DNA of 64,000 bases from Teredinibacter turnerae T7901 (lineage in GTDB: Bacteria > Pseudomonadota > Gammaproteobacteria > Pseudomonadales > Cellvibrionaceae): the NCBI RefSeq assembly GCF_000023025.1, contig NC_012997.1, positions 914,764-978,763 on the forward strand, written 5' to 3'. The position numbers and the translations under genes are program-made. The notes below the pieces were generated by a model, which ran no database searches, was not told the origin of the DNA, and worked only from the letters and a program-made list of their open reading frames with translations. The first letter of the stretch is position 1, and each line of letters begins with the position of its first letter. Of this stretch, positions 55,558-64,000 are shown piece after piece.

Positions 55558-55992
55558 ATGCGTTTAAACACTTTGAGTCCAGCTCCTGGCCGTGTAACAT
55601 CGCGCAAGCGCGTTGGTCGCGGTATTGGTTCCGGTCTGGGCAAAACAGCTGGCCGTGGTCACAAAGGTTTGAAGTCTCGTTCCGGCGGTACTGTGAAACC
55701 AGGCTTCGAAGGTGGTCAGATGCCTTTGCAGAAACGTCTGCCTAAGTACGGTTTTACCAGCCGTATCGGTCGCGTTTCCGCCGAAATCCGTTTGTCTGAG
55801 CTCAACAAAGTTGAGGCAGATGTGATTGATCTGGACGCGCTGCTTAAAGCCGACCTGATCAGCACGAACATCAAGCGCGCAAAAATCTTTTTGTCTGGTG
55901 AGCTGAAGAAAGCCGTAACTGTGAAAGGTCTCGCGGTAACCAAAGGCGCCAAAGCAGCCATTGAAGCGGCTGGTGGTAAAGTAGAAGAATAA
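55558..55992 (+). CDS. rplO: 50S ribosomal protein L15
   Basis: L15 (144 aa) has the Gly/Arg-rich extension [20 protein letters not shown] (about 21-40) that threads through 23S rRNA, followed by a globular C-terminal half. ATG at 55558, one base after the rpmD stop, begins the conserved [11 protein letters not shown]; an upstream start inside rpmD is not needed. Confidence 0.97.
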   Translation: MRLNTLSPAPGRVTSRKRVGRGIGSGLGKTAGRGHKGLKSRSGGTVKPGFEGGQMPLQKRLPKYGFTSRIGRVSAEIRLSELNKVEADVIDLDALLKADLISTNIKRAKIFLSGELKKAVTVKGLAVTKGAKAAIEAAGGKVEE

Positions 55993-56031
55993 GCGGCATT
56001 AAGTCGTAACCGACAGAATAGAGAGGGTTGA

Positions 56032-57375
56032 ATGGCAACGCCGGGTAACATGCCTCTAGGTGGTCAGAAAGGTTTAGGCGAGCTTTGGGCTCGCCTAAAA
56101 TTTTTATTTTTGGCGATTGTTGTTTATCGTCTGGGAACGCACATTCCTGTACCCGGGATTGACCCGGAGCAGGTAGCGCAGCTGTTCAACCAGAATCAGG
56201 GTACCATCCTGGGCATGTTTAACATGTTTTCAGGTGGTGCCCTTGAGCGTATGAGTATTCTTGCGCTGGGAATCATGCCGTACATCTCTGCATCGATCAT
56301 CATGCAGATGATGAGTTCGGTAACCCCATCGTTGGAAGCGCTCAAGAAAGAAGGTGAGTCCGGCCGTCGCAAGATCAGCCAGTACACTCGCTACCTAACC
56401 GTTGCCTTGGCCACGGTGCAGGCGTTTGTAATGGTTGCCGGAATGTCTGGTCAGGGTATGGCTTATGCTGGAATGCCAGTATTCAGTTTTTATCTGATCG
56501 CGGTAACTTCGCTTGTTACTGGCTCCGTTTTTATGATGTGGCTGGGTGAGCAGGTAACCGAGCGCGGCATTGGCAACGGTATTTCCATGCTCATTTTTGC
56601 CGGGATTGTTGCAGGTTTGCCTTCCGCAGTTGGTCAGGCTTTTGAAAGCGCGCGCCAAGGTGACCTTCACGTACTGATGTTGTTGGCATTGCTGTTTGCG
56701 GCTGTTGCGATTGTTTGGTTTGTGGTTCGAATGGAGCGCGGGCAGCGTCGCATCACCATTCAATACGCGCGTCGCCAGGCTGCTGGACGCATGGGGCAGG
56801 GGCCAGCACAGACCAGCCATTTGCCGCTTAAAATCAATATGGCAGGTGTGATTCCCGTCATCTTTGCTAGTAGCATTTTGTTGTTCCCTGCATCTATCGC
56901 TCAGTGGTTCGGCAATGCTAGTGAAGGTAAGGCAGCTGAGATATTGCAAGAAGTCGCGCTGATGATCGGTCCTGGTCAACCGCTTAACTTCGTTATTTTC
57001 GCTGTATTGATTGTTGCGTTTTGCTTCATCTATACCGCGATGATGTATAACCCGAAAGAGGTTGCCGATAACCTCAAGCGCGGCGGGGCCTATATCCCAG
57101 GTATACGCCCGGGCGAGCAGTCGGCCAAATACATCGACAACGTGCTTACCCGCCTGACAGTGGTTGGCTCGGTTTATATTGCTGCTGTAGCGCTGCTGCC
57201 ACAGTTTTTAATGGTGTCTGCCAATGTGCCTTTCTATCTTGGTGGTACCTCATTGCTGATCGTAGTCGTGGTTGTGATGGACTTTATGTCTCAGGTGCAA
57301 TCTCACCTGATGTCTCACCAGTACGATTCTGTTATGAAAAAGGCTAATTTGCAGAGTTATGGACGCGGCCGCTAA
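56032..57375 (+). CDS. secY: Preprotein translocase subunit SecY
   Basis: SecY (447 aa, E. coli 443) is the pore of the general secretion channel, with ten membrane helices. [16 protein letters not shown] (about 81-96) and the cytoplasmic loop [16 protein letters not shown] (about 234-249) are characteristic. It lies at its usual place between rplO and rpmJ. Confidence 0.97.
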   Translation: MATPGNMPLGGQKGLGELWARLKFLFLAIVVYRLGTHIPVPGIDPEQVAQLFNQNQGTILGMFNMFSGGALERMSILALGIMPYISASIIMQMMSSVTPSLEALKKEGESGRRKISQYTRYLTVALATVQAFVMVAGMSGQGMAYAGMPVFSFYLIAVTSLVTGSVFMMWLGEQVTERGIGNGISMLIFAGIVAGLPSAVGQAFESARQGDLHVLMLLALLFAAVAIVWFVVRMERGQRRITIQYARRQAAGRMGQGPAQTSHLPLKINMAGVIPVIFASSILLFPASIAQWFGNASEGKAAEILQEVALMIGPGQPLNFVIFAVLIVAFCFIYTAMMYNPKEVADNLKRGGAYIPGIRPGEQSAKYIDNVLTRLTVVGSVYIAAVALLPQFLMVSANVPFYLGGTSLLIVVVVVMDFMSQVQSHLMSHQYDSVMKKANLQSYGRGR

Positions 57376-57401
57376 GCCGCGCCTAGTTTGAGGTCAATAC
57401 A

Positions 57402-57518
57402 ATGAAAGTTCGTGCATCAGTAAAAAAAGTTTGCCGTAATTGCAAAATCGTACGTCGTAAAGGCGTTCTGCGTGTAATTTGTAGCGTAGAGCCCCGTCAC
57501 AAGCAGCGTCAAGGTTAA
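57402..57518 (+). CDS. rpmJ: 50S ribosomal protein L36 (zinc form)
   Basis: This 38-codon gene encodes [20 protein letters not shown] and a C-terminal half ending in RHKQRQG. Cys11, Cys14, Cys27 and His33 form the zinc ribbon of the C+ type L36. ATG at 57402 follows a TGAGG ribosome site. It lies 26 bases after secY, exactly where rpmJ is expected. Confidence 0.97.
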   Translation: MKVRASVKKVCRNCKIVRRKGVLRVICSVEPRHKQRQG

Positions 57519-57623
57519 GCGATTGGTGTACTTGGGTGCTGCGCAATGCGTAGAACCCTTCAGAGTTCCTGCTCTGATAAATTGGAGGTGTTGACTGTCG
57601 CAAAGCTGGAAACGGTTTTGCTA

Positions 57624-57652
57624 TTGCAATTTGGTGGTTTTATCGCTATCCT
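57624..57652 (+). promoter_or_regulatory. Candidate promoter of the alpha operon (rpsM-rplQ)
   Basis: TTGCAA (57624-57629) and TATCCT (57647-57652) are spaced by 17 bp, followed by the GC-rich TCGCGCCC. It lies in the 209-base rpmJ-rpsM gap, 75 bases before rpsM. In E. coli the alpha operon leader is the S4 target; a comparable fold here was not worked out. Confidence 0.5.
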
Positions 57653-57727
57653 TCGCGCCCTTTCGGCGTAGTGGGTGGTGTTAACCGCTGTCAACACTGC
57701 ATATCGTATCTTTTTGGAGTAAATTGG

Positions 57728-58084
57728 ATGGCTCGTATAGCTGGTGTCAACATACCAGACCATAAGCATGCCGTTATTTCCCTGACTTACGTGTTCGGGA
57801 TTGGTAAAACAACCGCCAAGCAGATTTGTGCTGCTACCGGCGTTGCGGAATCCACCAAAATCAGTGCTCTCGACGACGCAAAAATGGATGAAATCCGTGC
57901 GGAAGTTGCTAAGCACACGGTTGAGGGTGATTTGCGCCGTGAAATTTCCATGAATATCAAGCGTTTGATGGACCTCGGTTGCTACCGTGGTTTGCGTCAT
58001 CGTCGCAGCTTGCCAGTTCGTGGTCAGCGCAGCAAAACCAATGCTCGTACACGTAAAGGTCCTCGTAAGCCGATTAAAAAGTAA
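57728..58084 (+). CDS. rpsM: 30S ribosomal protein S13
   Basis: S13 (118 aa) contacts the P-site tRNA and L5 across the interface. It starts [20 protein letters not shown] and ends with [23 protein letters not shown] at 57728 has TTGGAG upstream nearby and replaces a longer frame opening at 57671. Confidence 0.97.
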   Translation: MARIAGVNIPDHKHAVISLTYVFGIGKTTAKQICAATGVAESTKISALDDAKMDEIRAEVAKHTVEGDLRREISMNIKRLMDLGCYRGLRHRRSLPVRGQRSKTNARTRKGPRKPIKK

Positions 58085-58133
58085 TCGCAGCGGATATTTG
58101 TAAATTCATTTATATTCTTCGGGAAATAATGCT

Positions 58134-58526
58134 ATGGCTAAGCCAAGTAAAACCACGACAAAGAAGAAAGTCAAAAAGACGGTTGTCGATGGTATTGCGC
58201 ATATTCATGCCTCGTTTAATAACACTATCGTGACGATTACTGATCGTCAGGGTAATACACTGTCTTGGGCCACTGCCGGTGGTTCAGGTTTCCGCGGTTC
58301 TCGTAAGAGCACTCCGTTCGCCGCACAGGTTGCAGCCGAGCGCGCTGGTCAAGCAGCGCAGGAATACGGTCTAAAAAATCTCGACGTAGAAGTTAAGGGC
58401 CCTGGTCCTGGTCGTGAATCTGCCGTACGCGCACTGAATAATGTTGGTTACAAAATCACCAATATTACTGATGTGACGCCTATTCCTCACAACGGTTGTC
58501 GTCCACCCAAGAAGCGTCGAGTATAA
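58134..58526 (+). CDS. rpsK: 30S ribosomal protein S11
   Basis: S11 (130 aa) forms the platform around the E site. [20 protein letters not shown] (about 21-40) and the C-terminal [11 protein letters not shown] identify it. rpsD follows 12 bases downstream with a strong AAGGAGG site. Confidence 0.97.
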   Translation: MAKPSKTTTKKKVKKTVVDGIAHIHASFNNTIVTITDRQGNTLSWATAGGSGFRGSRKSTPFAAQVAAERAGQAAQEYGLKNLDVEVKGPGPGRESAVRALNNVGYKITNITDVTPIPHNGCRPPKKRRV

Positions 58527-58538
58527 GGAGGAGTCCCC

Positions 58539-59159
58539 GTGGCACGTTATTTAGGTCCAACTTGTAAACTGTCTCGCCGCGAAGGAACAGATCTGTTCCT
58601 GAAAAGTGGTGTCAGACCTTTAGAAAGTAAATGTAAAGCCGAAACTGCGCCTGGTCAGCATGGCCAGCGTCGTGGTCGTTTGTCTGACTACGGTGTGCAG
58701 TTGCGTGAAAAGCAAAAAGTACGTCGTACCTATGGTTTGCTGGAAAAGCAATTCCGTAGCTACTATAAAGAAGCTGCACGTCTTAAGGGCGCAACAGGTG
58801 AGAACCTGTTGAAATTGCTCGAAAGCCGTCTCGATAACGTCGTTTATCGTATGGGTTTCGGTGCAACTCGCGCTGAGTCTCGTCAGTTGGTTTCTCACAA
58901 GGCTATTCTGGTTAACGGTAAAGCTTTGAATATCCCTTCCTACCAGGTTAGCGAAGGCGATGTGATTGCGGTTCGCGAGAAGTCCAAAAATCAGCTTCGC
59001 ATCCAAAATGCGTTAGGTATTGCTGCTCAGCGTCCTGATGTCGAGTGGGTCGATGTAAACGCGGATAAGAAAGAGGGTACTTTTAAACGAGTTCCTGATC
59101 GCGTTGACTTGCCAGCCGATATTAACGAAAACCTCATTGTTGAGCTTTACTCTAAGTAA
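58539..59159 (+). CDS. rpsD: 30S ribosomal protein S4
   Basis: S4 (206 aa) nucleates 30S assembly and in E. coli represses the alpha operon. It uses a GTG start after [27 protein letters not shown] at the start and the S4 RNA-binding domain ([20 protein letters not shown], about 97-116) are clear. Confidence 0.97.
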   Translation: MARYLGPTCKLSRREGTDLFLKSGVRPLESKCKAETAPGQHGQRRGRLSDYGVQLREKQKVRRTYGLLEKQFRSYYKEAARLKGATGENLLKLLESRLDNVVYRMGFGATRAESRQLVSHKAILVNGKALNIPSYQVSEGDVIAVREKSKNQLRIQNALGIAAQRPDVEWVDVNADKKEGTFKRVPDRVDLPADINENLIVELYSK

Positions 59160-59208
59160 TTCTCTCCATTGAGTTTTTTATAGGAATATTTCAACTACAG
59201 GTACTTAT

Positions 59209-60198
59209 ATGCAGAGCGCAGTGAACGAATTTTTGACACCTCGTCATATTGATGTAACAGAGCTCGCGCCGACTCGAGCGAAGGTGGTTCTCGAGCCATT
59301 GGAGCGCGGTTTCGGTCATACCCTGGGTAATGCGTTGCGCAGAATTCTGCTGTCTTCCATGCCAGGTTGCGCAGTAACCGAAGTTGAGATCGCTGGTGTT
59401 CAGCACGAGTACAGTGCTATAGAAGGCGTTCGCGAAGATGTAATCGAGATTCTTCTCAATATCAAAAACCTCGCTGTTGTTATGCACGGCAAAGACACCA
59501 CTACCCTGTCGCTTGTTAAGCAGGGCCCTGGTGTTGTAACGGGTGCAGACATTCAGCTGGATCACGATGTTGAGATCGCGAACCCTGAGCTGGTTATTGC
59601 CAATATCACTGGTGACGTGACGCTCGACATGAAGCTCACTATCGCCCGTGGTCGAGGCTACCAGCCGGTTGATGCGCGTCAGTCTGATGAAGACGAAACT
59701 CGCGCAATTGGCCGGTTGCAGTTAGACGCATCTTTCAGTCCGGTTCGCCGCCTGGCTTATACGGTAGAAAGTGCGCGTGTTGAACAGCGTACCGACTTGG
59801 ATAAGCTGGTGCTGGATCTTGAGACCAACGGTACTATCGATCCAGAAGAGGCTATCCGTCGCGCAGCGACCATTCTTCAGCAGCAGCTGGCGGTGTTCGT
59901 TGATCTGGAAGGTGAGAAGGAAGTTGAGCCAGAGCAGAAGGAAGATCAAATCGATCCGGTACTTCTGCGTCCGGTAGACGACCTTGAGCTGACCGTACGT
60001 TCGGCCAACTGTCTGAAAGCGGAAAACATTTACTACATTGGCGATCTTATCCAGCGTACTGAAGTTGAGCTGTTGAAAACGCCAAACCTTGGTAAAAAGT
60101 CGCTTACAGAAATCAAAGATATACTCGCGTCACGCGGGTTGTCTTTGGGAATGCGACTCGAGAACTGGCCTCCCGCCAGTTTGAAAAACAACGACTAA
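59209..60198 (+). CDS. rpoA: DNA-directed RNA polymerase subunit alpha
   Basis: RpoA (329 aa, same as E. coli) dimerises through its N-terminal domain (1-235, with [19 protein letters not shown] at about 34-52) and starts RNA polymerase assembly. The C-terminal domain (about 250-320) contains [11 protein letters not shown] with the UP-element-binding Arg264. The order rpsD-rpoA-rplQ is universal. Confidence 0.98.
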   Translation: MQSAVNEFLTPRHIDVTELAPTRAKVVLEPLERGFGHTLGNALRRILLSSMPGCAVTEVEIAGVQHEYSAIEGVREDVIEILLNIKNLAVVMHGKDTTTLSLVKQGPGVVTGADIQLDHDVEIANPELVIANITGDVTLDMKLTIARGRGYQPVDARQSDEDETRAIGRLQLDASFSPVRRLAYTVESARVEQRTDLDKLVLDLETNGTIDPEEAIRRAATILQQQLAVFVDLEGEKEVEPEQKEDQIDPVLLRPVDDLELTVRSANCLKAENIYYIGDLIQRTEVELLKTPNLGKKSLTEIKDILASRGLSLGMRLENWPPASLKNND

Positions 60199-60267
60199 GA
60201 TGTTCAGCCGTTGGCTGGATGTAGAGATTGACTTGCTGAGATAGCAATCAGGTAAAGGGTAAGAATC

Positions 60268-60663
60268 ATGCGTCATCGTCATAGTGGACGTCAATTAAAC
60301 AGAAACAGCTCGCACCGAAAGGCGATGTTCCGCAACATGGTGTCTTCGCTGGTTGAACACGAGCTGATTAAAACAACACTGCCGAAAGCGAAAGAATTGC
60401 GCCGTTACGCTGAACCGCTGATCACTTTGTCTAAAGTGGATAGCGTCGCTAATCGTCGATTGGCTTTCGACCGTCTTCGCAATAAATCCACTGTTGGTAA
60501 GCTCTTTAATGAGCTGGGCCCTCGTTACGAAGGTCGCCCAGGCGGATACTTGCGAATTTTGAAGTGCGGCTTCCGCGCTGGTGATAAGGCACCAATGGCT
60601 TATGTAGAGCTGGTTGGTCGCCCTGAGCCAGTGGCTGAAGCGGACGTAAGCGCGGAAGATTAA
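60268..60663 (+). CDS. rplQ: 50S ribosomal protein L17
   Basis: L17 (131 aa) starts [20 protein letters not shown], the family signature, and has the [20 protein letters not shown] segment (about 92-111). It is the last gene of the alpha operon and is followed by a strong terminator. Confidence 0.97.
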   Translation: MRHRHSGRQLNRNSSHRKAMFRNMVSSLVEHELIKTTLPKAKELRRYAEPLITLSKVDSVANRRLAFDRLRNKSTVGKLFNELGPRYEGRPGGYLRILKCGFRAGDKAPMAYVELVGRPEPVAEADVSAED

Positions 60664-61099
60664 TTCCGCTCTTAGTCTCTCCTAAGAAACGCCGGATTAT
60701 ATCCGGCGTTTTTTTTTGCTCCGATTTTTCGCGGCTAATCGTTCTGCCGTCGACGCGACTTTTTAACTCGTTGCTTAACAAATAAAGCTACAGAATTTTG
60801 CTAATATTCATAAGCGTTATAGGACATTAACTATTGCTTATTAGAATAAAAATGTTGGTGTTATATTGCCAAAGCCCGTTGGTCGGGCGCATAGTGAACG
60901 GTCTAGGTGCAAAACGTTCAAAGCGTTTGTTGATTTGCGATTGCTGCTGCTTGTCCCCTTGGCCAGTGCTTTTCCTCCCGGAATTACTTCGGTATGCCGG
61001 CGTCAGGTGTTACGCGGTAGACACGTGATAAGCGTTTTGTAATATTTGGCGCTTAGTTTGCAGTATTCCACGATAAAACGAAATGCGGGCTGAAACTCT
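60664..61099. other. Intergenic region rplQ-malQ
   Basis: After the rplQ terminator (60689-60717), about 380 bases remain without a credible gene. An open frame of 64 codons at 60834-61028 is Cys- and Leu-rich with no family resemblance and is not called. The malQ promoter must lie here; A/T-rich sequence around 60770-60860 is the likely area. Confidence 0.5.
60689..60717 (+). terminator. Terminator of the alpha operon
   Basis: A perfect 9-bp stem ACGCCGGAT / ATCCGGCGT with a three-base loop is followed by eight T. It ends the rpsJ-to-rplQ block. Confidence 0.95.
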
Positions 61100-63328
61100 A
61101 TGAGTGACTTGGATCGTCTGTTTTACTGGCGCGGAATCGCTAGTGATTATTTTAACTATCGGGGCGAACACGTCACGGTTCCCGTTGACAACAGGTTGAA
61201 CCTGCTTGCAACAATGGGGCAGGACATCTCAAACTCGCAGGCGATAGCTGAAGCGGCGTATGAATTGGACGTGGGGCCCTGGCGGCACTTCCTTCCCCCA
61301 CTCCAGACGAGTGTGCTGCACGACCCGGGTCAATCGGCAGAGTTCTACGTGAATCTGCACCCTGCGCGATTGGCCAAAGAGCTTGCTTGGGAATTAAGAG
61401 ACAGCAATCAAAACGTGATCGATAAGGGAGCACTACTGCCGAAGGATGTGCCAGAGGTAGGCGATTATGTTTACGAAGCTGCGCGCTACTCCCGCAGGCA
61501 GATTTCTACGAATGTTACCGAACCTGGCTATTACACACTTACGTTATCACTATCGTCGGCACCCGATGATCCAGCAGTTAAACTTTCCGATGCAGAGAAG
61601 CTTACCGAGATAGAGGCGTGTCTCGCAGTGGCACCGGGTGCGGTCTACCAACCGTCCTGGCTCGAAACAGGAGAGAAGCTGTGGGGGTTCATTGTCCAAC
61701 TCTACACGCTTCGCTCTGACAACGACTGGGGAATTGGCGATTTTTCAGATTTGAAGACGCTAATTGTACATGCCGCAGACGCCGGCGCAGATTTGATAGG
61801 CTTGAATCCTCTGCACGCATTACTTCCGGACGTCGGCACCAACAATAGTCCATACAGTCCGAGTGACCGCAGATTTATTAATACGTTATATATAGATCCT
61901 ACTGCGGTCCACGAGTTTTCTGAGGTGGAGAAAGCAACAGGACGCAATCTTTATAAGGAGAACGCGCCGCTGTTGAGTGCACTGCGCGACGCAAACTTTG
62001 TTGACTACGCAAGCGTAAAAAACATTAAGTACCCTGTGTTCGAGGTGCTGTTTGATCATTTCTATGAGGTGTCGTACAAGAAAAAGGCCAGCCATTACAC
62101 CGAATTTTCCAGTTTCCTGGAGGAAGCCGGGGAGCCGCTATATCAGTTTGCTCGTTTTGAATCAATTCGTAACAGCTGGCAAAACAGCTCGTTTGCCGCT
62201 ATAGGTGAGTTGGATATACCCGATGGTATTGGAGACCTGGAAAGCCTTAGTTTACTAACTGAGGACACACAGAGGATCGTCTTGTTTCACTGTTATCTTC
62301 AGTGGTTAGCGCACGTACAGCTGGAAGCGTGTCAGATCCAGGCGGTAGACTGCGGTATGAAAGTGGGCTTGATTCGTGATCTGGCGGTTGGCGCGGAGGG
62401 AGGCGGTGCCGAGGTATATTCTCAGCCTGGCCAGTTTTGTACTCGCGCGTCTGTTGGCGCACCACCAGACCCCCTCGCGGAGCAGGGCCAGAACTGGGGC
62501 TTACCGCCGATGGACCCGGCGTTTTTACGCGAGACCGGGTATGCGCATTTTATTCAAATTTTGCGTGAGAATATGTCACTGTGTGGTGCCTTGCGGATAG
62601 ATCATGCAATGAGCCTGATGCGGTTGTGGTGGTGTCCTCCAGGGACTACTGCGGATCACGGGGCCTATGTCTATTATCCATTTGAGGATATGTTAGCGCT
62701 CTTGTGTCTGGAAAGTTATCTAAATCAATGCGCGATTGTAGGCGAAGACCTTGGTGTTGTACCGCCAGAATTCAGGGAGGCGATCACGCGCGCAGGTATA
62801 TTTACCAACCGGGTCTTTTATTTCGAGAAAGAAAATTACTCGTATTTCAAGCCACCGGAAAACTATGATGTCCACGCGCTGGCAATGGTCAACAATCATG
62901 ATGTTCCAACGTTAAGCAGTTGGTGGAATGGCAATGATCTGGTATTGCGAGACAAGCTGGGAATATTCGAAGAAGGCGTGGATTATGAAACGATGGTCGA
63001 GCAGCGGCGCCTGGAGAAACAACAGGTTCTGGATTTTCTCCTAAAACAGGGAGAACTGCCTCCTCAGTGGCTCGATTTAAATATAGAGCGAGAAGCGGAG
63101 CCAACACTCATTAACGCTATTCTGGCAACGGTTTCCCGTGTCGCATCCCGCTTATATGTTATTCAGTTGGAAGATGTCTTGCTAATGGATGCGCCGGTGA
63201 ATGTGCCGGGTACATTTAAAGAGTATCCCAATTGGCAGAGAAAACTATCACAGCCATTGGATGTAATTTTTAACCAACCACAGACTCAAGCGTTACTGGC
63301 ACGCGTACATTCTGAAAGAAACCGCTAG
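61100..63328 (+). CDS. malQ: 4-alpha-glucanotransferase (amylomaltase)
   Basis: The 742-residue GH77 enzyme transfers maltooligosaccharide units between alpha-1,4-glucans. The catalytic nucleophile is Asp501 in RIDHAM, the acid/base is Glu549 in GEDLGV, and the third carboxylate is Asp601 in NNHDVPT. About 130 residues of N-terminal beta-sandwich-like sequence precede the barrel, as in the long MalQ type of E. coli. glgB starts 20 bases downstream, so a role in glycogen or maltodextrin turnover is likely. No convincing Shine-Dalgarno sequence lies upstream of the ATG at 61100. Confidence 0.93.
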   Translation: MSDLDRLFYWRGIASDYFNYRGEHVTVPVDNRLNLLATMGQDISNSQAIAEAAYELDVGPWRHFLPPLQTSVLHDPGQSAEFYVNLHPARLAKELAWELRDSNQNVIDKGALLPKDVPEVGDYVYEAARYSRRQISTNVTEPGYYTLTLSLSSAPDDPAVKLSDAEKLTEIEACLAVAPGAVYQPSWLETGEKLWGFIVQLYTLRSDNDWGIGDFSDLKTLIVHAADAGADLIGLNPLHALLPDVGTNNSPYSPSDRRFINTLYIDPTAVHEFSEVEKATGRNLYKENAPLLSALRDANFVDYASVKNIKYPVFEVLFDHFYEVSYKKKASHYTEFSSFLEEAGEPLYQFARFESIRNSWQNSSFAAIGELDIPDGIGDLESLSLLTEDTQRIVLFHCYLQWLAHVQLEACQIQAVDCGMKVGLIRDLAVGAEGGGAEVYSQPGQFCTRASVGAPPDPLAEQGQNWGLPPMDPAFLRETGYAHFIQILRENMSLCGALRIDHAMSLMRLWWCPPGTTADHGAYVYYPFEDMLALLCLESYLNQCAIVGEDLGVVPPEFREAITRAGIFTNRVFYFEKENYSYFKPPENYDVHALAMVNNHDVPTLSSWWNGNDLVLRDKLGIFEEGVDYETMVEQRRLEKQQVLDFLLKQGELPPQWLDLNIEREAEPTLINAILATVSRVASRLYVIQLEDVLLMDAPVNVPGTFKEYPNWQRKLSQPLDVIFNQPQTQALLARVHSERNR

Positions 63329-63348
63329 GTTTGGAGAAAAATAAAAAC

Positions 63349-64000
63349 ATGGGTATTTTGACTGACGATGTAATTACGTCGATTGTTAACTCCGATTGTG
63401 AAGATGTTTTTTCTGTTTTAGGTTGCCACCAAATCAACCAGCACGAAATAGAGTTTCGTGTATTTATGCCTGATGCAGATTTGGTAGAAATATTTAGTTA
63501 TCAAGATCAGACATTGATATTGGCTCTCACAAAGGTCCACCCGGACGGTTTGTTCTGCGGCCGAATGCAGGGAGAGCGACTGGAAAAATATTGTGTGAAC
63601 GTTAAATACGGATCGGAATTTTATCTTCAGGAAGACCCGTACCGATTTGGCAGTGCGATAGGCGAGCAGGACCTTTATTTATTCGGCGAAGGTACACACG
63701 AACGAGCGTATCATTTTATGGGCGCTCAAATGAAAACTGTTGACGGCGTAAACGGTTGCCAGTTCGCTGTTTGGGCTCCGAATGCACGACGCGTTTCCGT
63801 TGTTGGCGATTTCAATCTTTGGGATGGCCGCAAGCACATGATGCGCAAACACATACCCAGCGGAATATGGGAGATATTTATTCCCGGTGTAAGTGAGGGG
63901 GCGCACTATAAATATGAAATAAAAACCCGTGAGGGTCACTTGTTGCCTCACAAAGCTGATCCCTACGGTTTTTACGCTCAGCACCCGCCAGAGAAGGCCT
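63349..64000 (+). CDS. glgB: 1,4-alpha-glucan branching enzyme, N-terminal part (3' end outside window)
   Basis: An open frame of 217 codons starts at ATG 63349, 20 bases after malQ and preceded by TTTGGAG, and runs off the window. The translated part shows an N1 module (1-110) and the start of a CBM48 module with FAVWAPNARRVSVVGDFNLW (about 140-159) and GAHYKYEIKTREGHLLPHKA (about 184-203). LPHKADPYGF is typical of GlgB, which forms alpha-1,6 branches in glycogen. The catalytic barrel is not in the window. Confidence 0.93.
   Translation, partial: MGILTDDVITSIVNSDCEDVFSVLGCHQINQHEIEFRVFMPDADLVEIFSYQDQTLILALTKVHPDGLFCGRMQGERLEKYCVNVKYGSEFYLQEDPYRFGSAIGEQDLYLFGEGTHERAYHFMGAQMKTVDGVNGCQFAVWAPNARRVSVVGDFNLWDGRKHMMRKHIPSGIWEIFIPGVSEGAHYKYEIKTREGHLLPHKADPYGFYAQHPPEKA

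Noticed and set aside
60834..61028. Plus-strand 64-codon frame upstream of malQ
   Set aside because: It has no ribosome site, unusual Cys/Leu composition and no family resemblance.

Overview
The window is chromosomal DNA from a gammaproteobacterium. The gene order birA-coaX-SPOR protein-tRNA cluster-secE-nusG-rplKAJL-rpoBC-rpsLG-fusA-tuf and the complete S10, spc and alpha ribosomal operons show this. Moderate GC content, a uronate catabolic cluster, an extracellular nuclease with a GlyGly-CTERM-like tail and a malQ-glgB pair suggest a polysaccharide degrader of the Cellvibrionaceae kind (Teredinibacter, Saccharophagus, Cellvibrio). That last placement is inference from gene content, not a database match.

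Layout. Positions 1-3.6 kb hold the 3' end of a hemG-like gene, a lytic transglycosylase, proS, a HIT-family protein and an HU-like protein with a histone-H1-like Lys/Ala/Pro tail. From 4 to 10.6 kb run fmdB-aspS-yebC, then alr-birA-coaX-SPOR protein. From 10.6 to 28.3 kb lie five tRNA genes (Thr, Tyr, Gly, Thr, Trp), secE-nusG, rplKA, rplJL, rpoBC, rpsL-rpsG-fusA and tuf. From 28.4 to 46.4 kb an 18-kb accessory block separates tuf from rpsJ. It carries a TRAP transporter, two PfkB-family sugar kinases, a GntR/FCD regulator, KDPG aldolase, uxaC, uxuB, a three-subunit proton-translocating transhydrogenase, a membrane protein, a secreted nuclease and an OmpA-family protein. From 46.5 to 60.7 kb come rpsJ to rplQ, complete and in the usual order, including the 38-codon rpmJ. 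The window ends with malQ and the first 217 codons of glgB.

How the genes work together. Most of the window is translation, transcription and protein-export machinery. Four promoters (tRNA cluster, rpsL, rpsJ, rpsM) share 17-bp spacers and GC-rich discriminators, which fits growth-rate or stringent control. The uronate block would import hexuronates and convert glucuronate to fructuronate (UxaC) and mannonate (UxuB). It would then phosphorylate 2-keto-3-deoxygluconate (KdgK) and cleave KDPG to pyruvate and glyceraldehyde 3-phosphate (KdgA). Mannonate dehydratase (UxuA) is not in the window.

I did not find a convincing wholly new system: no CRISPR array, transposase, prophage or defence island is visible. 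The observations most worth a second look are the uronate block at the tuf/rpsJ junction with its operator-like palindromes, the missing tuf copy between tRNA-Thr and tRNA-Trp with a terminator-like hairpin left in its place, a 13-bp inverted repeat built into the promoter of the HU-like gene, and a structured rpsJ-rplC intergenic RNA.
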